The notes under the pieces are model-generated. The model searched no databases, was not told where the DNA came from, and saw nothing but the letters and a program-made list of their open reading frames with translations. The position numbers and the translations under genes were made by a program. This document shows, piece after piece, positions 1 through 5,194 of a DNA stretch of 6,549 nt; the first letter of the stretch is position 1, and each line of letters begins with the position of its first letter. Origin of the DNA: an uncultured Caulobacteraceae bacterium (GTDB lineage Bacteria > Pseudomonadota > Alphaproteobacteria > Caulobacterales > TH1-2); contig CALBST010000242.1 in the NCBI GenBank assembly GCA_937967425.1, forward strand, positions 1 through 6,549. Reading direction: 5' to 3'.

Positions 1-90
1 GCAATCCTGGTATCCGGGGTGGGGCTTTACCTTGATGGAAGGCTCCGGGGAGGTATTGTCCGCCCCTCTTTTGGGTCCGGGCCGAAGCTT
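1..90. other. Leader upstream of accA, no gene recognised
   Basis: This short stretch before the TTG start of accA holds no recognisable gene end. A GGGGAGG run at 47-53 resembles a Shine-Dalgarno, but no ATG, GTG or TTG in the accA frame follows it within normal spacing. No convincing -35/-10 pair was found. The accA promoter may lie outside the window or in an upstream operon. Confidence 0.4.
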
Positions 91-1071
91 TTGCGCACCT
101 ATCTCGATTTCGAAAAATCAGTGGCCGAGGTTGAGGCCAAGATTGAGGAACTGGCGGCGATCTCCGAGGCCTCCGGTTCCGAAGCCTTGGCCATGGGCAC
201 GGAACTGGCGCGCCTCAAGGTGAAAGCCGAGAAGCAGCTCAGCGACATCTATTCCAAGCTCGATCCTTGGCAGAAGACGCAAGTGGCGCGGCACGCGGAT
301 CGCCCGCGCTACCAGGATTATGTGGCGTCGCTGGTGACGGATTACGTCGAGCTTTCGGGCGACCGCAATTTCGGTGAGGACGCGGCGATCCTCGGCGGCA
401 CGGGCAAGTTCTTGGGACGGCCAGTGCTGGTGATGGGCCACGAGAAGGGCCGCACCACCGCCGATCGCTTGAAGCACAATTTCGGCATGGCGCGGCCTGA
501 AGGCTATCGCAAAGCCGTGCGGCTGATGGACTTGGCCGATAAGTTCTCGCTGCCGGTGGTAAGCTTCGTCGACACGGCCGGCGCCTATCCCGGCATTGGC
601 GCCGAAGAGCGCGGGCAAGCCGAAGCGATCGCGCGCTCGACGGAACGTTGCCTAACGCTCGGCGTGCCGATGGTGGCGGTGATTGCGGGCGAAGGCGGCT
701 CGGGTGGCGCCATCGCCATAGCGGCGGCGAACAAAGTGCTGATGCTCGAGCACTCAATCTATTCGGTGATCTCGCCCGAGGGCGCGGCATCCATTCTCTG
801 GAAGGACGCGGCGCGGGCGAAGGATGCGGCGGCGGCGATGAAAATCACGGCGCAGGATCTGATCGAGTTAAAGGTAGTGGATTCGATCATTCAAGAGCCG
901 ACAGGCGGCGCGCACCGGGAGCCGGCGGCGGCGATTGCTTCGGTTGGCGCCGCGGTGGCGGAAGCGCTGGATGAACTCGCCGAACTCGACAGCAGCGAAC
1001 TGCGCCAACAGCGCCGCGACCGCTTCTTGGCGATCGGGCGATTTGAGGCGGAAAACGCACCGGGCGCCTGA
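91..1071 (+). CDS. accA: Acetyl-CoA carboxylase carboxyltransferase subunit alpha
   Basis: Together with AccD, this subunit transfers the carboxyl group from carboxybiotin on AccB to acetyl-CoA, making malonyl-CoA for fatty-acid synthesis in the cytoplasm. The 326-residue product is near the usual length (about 317-320). Visible parts are an N-terminal helical, coiled-coil-like stretch (about 8-56), the [11 protein letters not shown] segment (117-126), [16 protein letters not shown] (161-176) and the glycine-rich [10 protein letters not shown] (201-210), which in this family belongs to the oxyanion/acyl-CoA site. I chose the TTG at 91 because translation from there reads [10 protein letters not shown], the canonical family N-terminus. 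The only earlier in-frame start is a GTG at 19, which would add 24 residues unlike AccA. No good Shine-Dalgarno is visible before the TTG. The family call is near certain; the start is probable. Confidence 0.97.
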   Translation: MRTYLDFEKSVAEVEAKIEELAAISEASGSEALAMGTELARLKVKAEKQLSDIYSKLDPWQKTQVARHADRPRYQDYVASLVTDYVELSGDRNFGEDAAILGGTGKFLGRPVLVMGHEKGRTTADRLKHNFGMARPEGYRKAVRLMDLADKFSLPVVSFVDTAGAYPGIGAEERGQAEAIARSTERCLTLGVPMVAVIAGEGGSGGAIAIAAANKVLMLEHSIYSVISPEGAASILWKDAARAKDAAAAMKITAQDLIELKVVDSIIQEPTGGAHREPAAAIASVGAAVAEALDELAELDSSELRQQRRDRFLAIGRFEAENAPGA

Positions 1072-1080
1072 TCGTGACGC

Positions 1081-1096
1081 GAGTCATGTAGGATTC
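1081..1096. promoter_or_regulatory. Pair of GANTC (CcrM-type) sites upstream of eipA
   Basis: GAGTC at 1081-1085 and GATTC at 1092-1096 lie 11 bp apart within the 72-bp accA-eipA gap. GANTC is methylated by CcrM in many alphaproteobacteria, and promoters with such sites can respond to GcrA and the cell cycle. In Brucella, eipA is activated by the cell-cycle regulator CtrA, so cell-cycle input here would be plausible. No TTAA-N7-TTAA CtrA box was seen in the gap. The motif is short, so chance occurrence remains possible. Confidence 0.35.
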
Positions 1097-1118
1097 AGGT
1101 TGGCCCTGCCCTATGTTT

Positions 1119-1139
1119 GGCCTCAGAGCTTCGGAGGCC
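1119..1139 (+). promoter_or_regulatory. Hairpin enclosing the eipA ribosome binding site
   Basis: GGCCTC (1119-1124) is a perfect complement of GAGGCC (1134-1139), with a 9-nt loop. The eipA Shine-Dalgarno GGAGG (1133-1137) lies almost wholly in the 3' arm, 6 nt before the ATG at 1144. The fold would mask the ribosome binding site. Whether it regulates translation is inference. Confidence 0.45.
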
Positions 1140-1143
1140 TTCC

Positions 1144-1716
1144 ATGTCTGACGATTTTTCACGCCGTGGTTTTGCGCTGGGCGCCGGCGCTGCACTCCTC
1201 CTGCCGGCCGAGGCGCTGGCGCAGGCGCAGCAGACTTATTCGCAAGATGAAATCCTCGCCGCGGCGCAGCGTTTCTTTGGCGCGGGCGCCGAAGGGCTCG
1301 CCACCGTTGTCGACCACATCTTCGACGATCTGGGCCGCCCGAACGGCTACATTGAAGGCAATGAGGGCTCGGGGGCGATTGGTGTCGGATTGCGTTATGG
1401 CGACGGTTATCTGCGCCTGAAGGGCCGCAACGGCACGACGCGGGTTTACTGGCAGGGCCCGTCCATCGGCTTCGACACCGGCGGCAACGCCGCGCGTGTA
1501 TTCACGCTCACCTACAATCTGCGCCGTCCGGATAGCATCTTCCATCGCTATCCCGGCGTCGACGGCTCGGCGTATTTCGTTGGCGGCGTCGGCGCCAATT
1601 ATCAGCGGCGTGAGAACGTCACGCTGGCGCCGATCCGCGCCGGTGTCGGGTTCCGCCTGGGCGCCAATGTTGGCTACCTCCACTACACGCGGCGCCGGCG
1701 CATCAATCCGTTCTAA
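1144..1716 (+). CDS. eipA: EipA family (DUF1134) envelope-integrity protein
   Basis: The 190-residue product matches the DUF1134/EipA family, conserved in alphaproteobacteria. In Brucella, EipA is a soluble periplasmic protein with an eight-stranded beta-barrel fold, needed for envelope-stress resistance and linked genetically to LPS O-polysaccharide; its molecular activity is unknown. Visible features are an N-terminal SRRGFAL (6-12) followed by a hydrophobic stretch and ALAQA near 24-28, which resembles a twin-arginine signal with a signal-peptidase site. Family blocks follow: EGSGAIGVGLRYG (74-86), VYWQGPSIGFD (101-111), GSAYFVGGVGANY (141-153), APIRAGVGFRLGANVGYL (162-179) and a terminal NPF. 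The ATG at 1144 is favoured by GGAGG at 1133-1137 and by placing the signal at the very N-terminus; an in-frame TTG at 1117 lacks both. It follows accA by 72 bp on the same strand. Confidence 0.9.
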   Translation: MSDDFSRRGFALGAGAALLLPAEALAQAQQTYSQDEILAAAQRFFGAGAEGLATVVDHIFDDLGRPNGYIEGNEGSGAIGVGLRYGDGYLRLKGRNGTTRVYWQGPSIGFDTGGNAARVFTLTYNLRRPDSIFHRYPGVDGSAYFVGGVGANYQRRENVTLAPIRAGVGFRLGANVGYLHYTRRRRINPF

Positions 1717-1731
1717 TCGCGCGTGTGTGAT

Positions 1732-1746
1732 AGCAGCGCCTGCTTT
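1732..1746 (+). terminator. Weak hairpin after eipA, possible terminator
   Basis: AGCAG (1732-1736) and CTGCT (1740-1744) form a 5-bp stem with a CGC loop, 15 nt after the eipA stop. Only three T residues follow, so intrinsic termination would be weak. This may equally be a chance hairpin. Confidence 0.2.
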
Positions 1747-1775
1747 CGCTCGAATCTGCGCCACAATCGTGTAGC

Positions 1776-1795
1776 GTCCTCCACGGGCGGAGGGT
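1776..1795 (+). promoter_or_regulatory. Hairpin enclosing the beta-propeller gene ribosome binding site
   Basis: CCTCC (1778-1782) pairs perfectly with the Shine-Dalgarno GGAGG (1789-1793) across a 6-nt loop, and two G-U pairs can extend the stem to 1776/1795. The start codon at 1801 is 6 nt after the GGAGGG. This is an explicit anti-Shine-Dalgarno next to the site it would mask. A regulatory role is inference. Confidence 0.45.
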
Positions 1796-1800
1796 TCGAT

Positions 1801-3876
1801 ATGAAATTGCGTTTTCTGGCTGCTGCGGCTGCATTGGTGTTCGTTGGCGCCGCCGGCGAGCCCTCAACACCGGCGCGTGCGCCCGATAAGACTGAGAATG
1901 CGCAACCGCCTGTTTGGCGCCAGCTGGAGCGATTTGAGAACGACGCCGACTTCCTCCGCTACGTGCGCGAGGTTCACCGCATCAACGGCACGAGCGGACG
2001 CTTCGACTACAACGATGCGATTCCAGCGCCGCCACCGCCGCCACCATCGCCGCCCCCTCCCGCTTCACCTCCGCCGCCAGGGGCTGCGCCCAGCCCCGCA
2101 CAAAGCGCGATGGAGAGCTCGGTTGTCGTCACCGCCTCGGGCGACAGCGGAAGCTCCAGCGAGCCTTCATCAATCACCAATGTGCAAACACAGGGCGTTG
2201 ATGAAGGCGGCATCGTCAAGCAAGTAGGCCGCTTCCTCATCGTGCTGCAGGATGGGCGTCTCTTCGTCGTCGATACGCGCGATGGCGATCAGGCAGGCCT
2301 TTCATTGGCCAGCCGGACCAACGTCTATCGCAGCCCCAACCAGGACACTTGGTTCGATGAGCTGCTGACCAGCGGCAATCGCATCCTGGTCGCCGGCTAT
2401 TCCTATCGTGAGCAAGCGTCCGAGATTACGGTCCTGACGATTGACGATGACGGCCAGCTCACGCGTGAAGCGACCTACTACATTTCTTCGAACGATTATT
2501 ACGACATCGAGAATTACGCGACGCGTCTGGTGAACGGCAATCTCGTCATCTACACGCCGCTCGACATTTCGAACGTCAATCCGCGCGTGGCGATGCGCTG
2601 GCCGGTGGTGCGCCGTTGGCTGCGCGACGGCGAACGGCGTGCTGTAACGACCGAGGGCCATTCGCTGTTCGACGGCAACGACATTTACCGGCCAGTGCAA
2701 CGTGTGTTTCGGCCCATGGTGCACTCGGTGTCCGTCTGCCCGCTCGGTGATCTGAGCGCTGGCGACGAATTGGAGTGCCGCACCACTGCGTTCGTCGGTG
2801 GCGGGCAACGCGAGTTCTTCGTTTCGACCACGGACATCTTCCTTTGGGTGACGCCGAGCCGATGGGACGCCGTGCTCACGCGCAATTGCGAACTGCCGGG
2901 CGCGGCTTCGGGGTCAATCCCTGCGACGGTGTATCAAGTGCCGCTGAATGGCGATACGCCGCGCGCGATCCACGCGCGCGGTTTGCCAACGAACCAGTTG
3001 GCGTTGGATGGCAACACGGAAGAATTCCGCGCGCTGTTGACCTGGAATGTCGGGCCGTGCGCGCAGAGCTCCGGATCGGCGCAGGTGCGTTACTTCCACA
3101 CACCGCTGAGCACCTTCCGTACAACACCGCGGGACGCCGCGCCGAGCCGCTATACGCCAGCGCCAAGCCCGGAGGCTGGGCAGTATGAGGTTCGCTACAC
3201 GCGCTCGTTCGTTGTGTATGGCGGGCGCACGGGCTGGAGTTCATATCCGCCTGAGCCGGGGCAAACGCTGCCGTCTTCGCGCGTAATTGCGCTGCCGCTG
3301 GCCAATCCCTCGGCGGCGACAATCGTGCAAGCGCCGCACAACATCATCAGGCTCGAACGCGCAGGAAATAACGCGATCCTGAGCGGCTATCGCACCGATC
3401 GCGGATTGAGTCTCTCAGTGCTCGATCTCGAAGGCACGCCGCGCATTGTCAGCACGCAGGTGCTCGACGGGCGCTATGAATCGGAGGGGCGGTCGCACGC
3501 CTTCAACGCACTCGTGGGCGCCGACGATAGCGGCATCATGGGATTGCCGACCGTAACGCGCACATGGGAAGGCGGCCGCTGGTGGTTCAGAAGCCGGGCG
3601 TCGGACATTTCCTATCTGACGCTGGCGCGTAATGGGCGCTTGGGTTGGGCTGGCCAATTGATGGCGCGGCAAGATGCGCAGGATCCGAGCTACCGGTGCG
3701 AAGTCAGTTGCGTCGATTGGTACGGCAACACGCGGGCGTTGTTCATCGGCAGCCGCGTATTCGGGTTGTCCGGCACGGAGCTGATCGAGGGCGCGCTCGC
3801 AAACGGCCGCATTCGCGAAACACGGCGGCTCAATCTTTCTTCGCCGCCGCCGGCGCCTGAGCGCGCGCCTTCTTAG
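1801..3876 (+). CDS. Exported beta-propeller domain protein
   Basis: The 691-residue product resembles the secreted beta-propeller family distantly related to WD-40 repeats (Beta_propel type), whose role is unknown. It has a probable Sec signal (1-20: MKLR plus a hydrophobic Ala-rich core, no lipobox), a short N-terminal region (36-74), a proline-rich linker (P77-82, P84-87, P90-93), the peptide SSVVVTASG (106-114), then the family hallmark SITNVQTQGVDEGGIVK (124-140) and DGRLFVVD (151-158) opening the propeller. RSHAFNALVGADDSGIMGLP (564-583) matches the late family block. Six cysteines (313, 326, 363, 420, 633, 637) could form disulfides, fitting export. The ATG at 1801 is chosen because GGAGGG lies 6 nt upstream and the signal starts there; an in-frame upstream start at 1723 would bury the signal. 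The 3' end overlaps the convergent channel gene by 47 bp. Confidence 0.85.
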   Translation: MKLRFLAAAAALVFVGAAGEPSTPARAPDKTENAQPPVWRQLERFENDADFLRYVREVHRINGTSGRFDYNDAIPAPPPPPPSPPPPASPPPPGAAPSPAQSAMESSVVVTASGDSGSSSEPSSITNVQTQGVDEGGIVKQVGRFLIVLQDGRLFVVDTRDGDQAGLSLASRTNVYRSPNQDTWFDELLTSGNRILVAGYSYREQASEITVLTIDDDGQLTREATYYISSNDYYDIENYATRLVNGNLVIYTPLDISNVNPRVAMRWPVVRRWLRDGERRAVTTEGHSLFDGNDIYRPVQRVFRPMVHSVSVCPLGDLSAGDELECRTTAFVGGGQREFFVSTTDIFLWVTPSRWDAVLTRNCELPGAASGSIPATVYQVPLNGDTPRAIHARGLPTNQLALDGNTEEFRALLTWNVGPCAQSSGSAQVRYFHTPLSTFRTTPRDAAPSRYTPAPSPEAGQYEVRYTRSFVVYGGRTGWSSYPPEPGQTLPSSRVIALPLANPSAATIVQAPHNIIRLERAGNNAILSGYRTDRGLSLSVLDLEGTPRIVSTQVLDGRYESEGRSHAFNALVGADDSGIMGLPTVTRTWEGGRWWFRSRASDISYLTLARNGRLGWAGQLMARQDAQDPSYRCEVSCVDWYGNTRALFIGSRVFGLSGTELIEGALANGRIRETRRLNLSSPPPAPERAPS

Positions 3877-4678
3877 CGGCTTGCTCCCGCTCATGCCGTT
3901 CGCGGAATTCTTCCGCGAACGATGAGGCGAGGATGCCGGTCGGCAGCGCGACAATGCCGACGCCGGCGAGCGCCACAAGGCCCGCAGCAAAGCGACCCCA
4001 GCCGGTTTCGGGATAAACATCGCCGTAGCCGACTGTCGTCAGTGTGACGACCGCCCACCACAAGGCGCGCATGATCGAGCCGAACGCTTGCGGCTTTGTA
4101 TCGCCCTCAATGAAATAGAGCATCATCGCCGCGACATAGAGCTGCGCGCCGGCCACGCAGAGCGAAGCGACAAGCGGCGGCCAGGCCCGCCTCACGGCGG
4201 CGCCGACGATGGCGAAGGCGGGAACATAGCGCGCCAGCTTGAACAATCGGAAAAGCCGAAGCGCGCGCATTGCCGGAAACCAGGCGCCGGTAGCGTCCGG
4301 GAAGAATTGCAACGCAATCAGCTCGGGCAGGAACGCCAGGATGTCGGCAATGGTGACCGGCTGCGCCAGAAAGCGGAGGCGGCCGCGCACGCCCGCGTGG
4401 TTCGGGTTTTCGCCCTCGGACCAGAACCGCAGCGCGAACTCGATGGCGAATATCCAGACGATCGAAACGTTAATCGCGCGCAAGATCGGCAGCAGGCCAG
4501 TATCCAACGTGGTGTCGGGCCTCAGCACCTCGGTTTCGAGCGCTAGCGACAGGAGACTGACGACCACCAAAACAATGATGGCGCCGGAGAAGAAGTTGAT
4601 GCCGCCCGGCTGGTCGGGCTCCAGCCAGTCGTGGATATAGGCTTTCGCCGTTGCGTGTTTGCGCTTGATTAGCGGCAT
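3830..4678 (-). CDS. Six-TM voltage-gated potassium channel
   Basis: This 282-residue integral inner-membrane protein has the layout of one Kv-type channel subunit, which would assemble as a tetramer. Predicted helices are S1 28-48, S2 67-87, S3 108-126, S4 134-150, S5 168-190, pore helix and filter 198-220, and S6 228-252. The filter TLTTVGYGD (212-220) is the classic K+ signature. S4 carries R138, R141, R144, K147 and R150 at exact three-residue spacing, so a working voltage sensor is likely. There is no C-terminal nucleotide-binding or RCK domain, only a charged Lys/Ala-rich tail (254-282). The ATG at 4678 is preceded by AGGAGG (4688-4683). The gene lies 52 bp behind gdx on the same strand, so co-transcription is plausible. 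Its 3' end overlaps the convergent propeller gene. Confidence 0.93.
   Translation of the reverse strand: MPLIKRKHATAKAYIHDWLEPDQPGGINFFSGAIIVLVVVSLLSLALETEVLRPDTTLDTGLLPILRAINVSIVWIFAIEFALRFWSEGENPNHAGVRGRLRFLAQPVTIADILAFLPELIALQFFPDATGAWFPAMRALRLFRLFKLARYVPAFAIVGAAVRRAWPPLVASLCVAGAQLYVAAMMLYFIEGDTKPQAFGSIMRALWWAVVTLTTVGYGDVYPETGWGRFAAGLVALAGVGIVALPTGILASSFAEEFRERHEREQAAKKARAQAPAAAKKD
3897..3921. repeat. Perfect 11-bp inverted repeat inside the channel gene
   Basis: CGTTCGCGGAA (3897-3907) and TTCCGCGAACG (3911-3921) are exact reverse complements around a 3-nt centre. The repeat encodes part of SFAEEFRER in the channel tail, yet begins 20 nt after the stop codon of the convergent propeller gene. 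In that transcript it would form a stable 3' stem. No T-run follows on either strand, so it is not a classic intrinsic terminator. Confidence 0.6.
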
Positions 4679-4686
4679 GGCCCCTC

Positions 4687-4716
4687 CTCGCGCGCCGTTT
4701 TAGTCTGGCGCGCGAG
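4687..4716 (-). repeat. Strong hairpin between gdx and the channel gene
   Basis: CTCGCGCGCC (4687-4696) and GGCGCGCGAG (4707-4716) form a perfect 10-bp inverted repeat with a 10-nt A/T-rich loop. It occupies most of the 52-bp gap between the gdx stop and the channel start. On the minus strand its 3' arm reaches the first bases of the channel Shine-Dalgarno (4688-4683). No U-run follows, so a translational or RNA-stability role fits at least as well as termination. Confidence 0.6.
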
Positions 4717-4730
4717 TGCGGCAAGAGCGT

Positions 4731-5054
4731 TCAGCTTGGTGTTGAAAGCTTCAAGCCCACAATCCCCACGACGATCAGCGTTATACAGCCGAGCCGCATG
4801 AGGTTGGCGCTCTCTTGAAACAACATAATTCCAAGCAGCGCCGCCCCGACAGCGCCGATGCCGGTCCACACTGCGTAGGCGGTGCCGATGGGCAGATCAC
4901 GCGCGGATTGCGCGAGCAGCCACATGCTGATGACCATGGCTGTGATGGTGATGGCCGACGGGACAGGCTTGGTGAAGCCGTCGGCATATTTGAGGCCTAT
5001 CGCCCACACGATTTCGAATAGTCCGGCCGCGGCCAGCATGACCCAAGCTTGCAT
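4731..5054 (-). CDS. gdx: Gdx/SugE-type SMR guanidinium exporter
   Basis: This 107-residue four-TM protein belongs to the small multidrug resistance family and to its Gdx (formerly SugE) branch, which exports guanidinium in exchange for protons as a dual-topology dimer in the inner membrane. Helices are about 3-21, 33-50, 57-80 and 86-103. The coupling glutamate is E14 (E13 in Gdx-Clo). S43, W17, Y60 and W63 fall where binding-site residues of Gdx-Clo are expected. The segments [14 protein letters not shown] (14-27) and [18 protein letters not shown] (55-72) are typical of SugE/Gdx rather than of EmrE-like polyspecific exporters. The ATG at 5054 has GAGGGAG (5067-5061) 6 nt upstream. The leader carries a guanidine-II riboswitch candidate, which independently supports guanidinium as substrate. 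A quaternary-ammonium exporter is the main alternative but less likely. Confidence 0.94.
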   Translation of the reverse strand: MQAWVMLAAAGLFEIVWAIGLKYADGFTKPVPSAITITAMVISMWLLAQSARDLPIGTAYAVWTGIGAVGAALLGIMLFQESANLMRLGCITLIVVGIVGLKLSTPS

Positions 5055-5060
5055 GACGTG

Positions 5061-5067
5061 CTCCCTC
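5061..5067 (-). promoter_or_regulatory. gdx ribosome binding site, riboswitch target
   Basis: GAGGGAG (5067 to 5061) is the gdx Shine-Dalgarno, 6 nt from the ATG. GGGAGC (5065-5060) can pair with GCUCCU (5092-5087), which is the 3' arm of the second riboswitch hairpin plus its last loop base. This gives five Watson-Crick pairs and one G-U. The pairing and the hairpin exclude each other. Confidence 0.7.
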
Positions 5068-5084
5068 GCGCGTTGGCGCCTCGT

Positions 5085-5130
5085 ATAGGAGCCGTCCCCA
5101 ATGCTGGAAAGTACGCGGGCCGTCCCGCGC
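5085..5130 (-). promoter_or_regulatory. Guanidine-II (mini-ykkC) riboswitch
   Basis: Read on the minus strand, the gdx leader holds two hairpins with identical ACGG tetraloops. The first has stem CGCGGG (5129-5124), loop 5123-5120 and CCCGCG (5119-5114), with six Watson-Crick pairs and one further G-U pair. The second has GGGG (5099-5096), loop 5095-5092 and CUCC (5091-5088), with one G-U pair, plus two more A-U pairs beyond a U-U mismatch. A linker of about 13 nt separates them. Paired hairpins with ACGR loops are the defining feature of the mini-ykkC motif, established as a guanidine-II riboswitch and commonly found before sugE/gdx genes, which is exactly the gene here. The second hairpin ends about 20 nt before the Shine-Dalgarno, fitting translational control. 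The call rests on motif and context without a covariance-model search. Confidence 0.88.
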
Positions 5131-5134
5131 GTTC

Positions 5135-5165
5135 GGTATGTGGGACATGCCTAAGCGCTTGCCAA
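5135..5165 (-). promoter_or_regulatory. Candidate gdx promoter
   Basis: On the minus strand, TTGGCA (5165-5160) matches the -35 consensus at five of six positions. A poor -10 lies downstream, either CACATA (5142-5137, spacer 17) or CATACC (5140-5135, spacer 19). Transcription starting just after this would begin at or near the first riboswitch hairpin, as a short guanidine-II leader requires. The -10 match is weak. Confidence 0.3.
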
Positions 5166-5181
5166 GAGCGCACGCGTGGGC

Positions 5182-5187
5182 GGAGAG
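5182..5187 (+). promoter_or_regulatory. Ribosome binding site fixing the patatin-like gene start
   Basis: GGAGAG stands 7 nt before the ATG at 5195, while the earlier in-frame ATGs at 5138 and 5147 have no comparable site. Starting at 5195 also puts the lipoprotein signal at the N-terminus. Confidence 0.75.
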
Positions 5188-5194
5188 TGGCGGC

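Noticed and set aside
47..70. Possible terminator (GGGG/CCCC followed by TCTTTT) upstream of accA
   Set aside because: Only four pairs with a long loop and a broken T-run; not enough to call.
19..90. GTG start at 19 for accA
   Set aside because: It adds 24 residues with no resemblance to AccA, while the TTG at 91 gives the canonical [10 protein letters not shown]-terminus and normal length.
118..790. Long open frames on the minus strand across accA
   Set aside because: Their products are Arg/Ala/Pro-rich without any family resemblance and lie opposite a certain gene; GC-rich codon bias leaves such shadows open.
1072..1143. CtrA box or clear sigma-70 promoter for eipA
   Set aside because: No TTAA-N7-TTAA and no acceptable -35/-10 pair could be found in the gap.
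2007..2240. Minus-strand frame with a glycine-rich stretch
   Set aside because: The glycine run is simply the complement of the proline codons in the propeller protein linker.
5138..5194. ATG at 5138 (or 5147) as start of the patatin-like gene
   Set aside because: No Shine-Dalgarno precedes them, they would put a non-signal segment before the lipoprotein signal, and they intrude into the likely gdx promoter.
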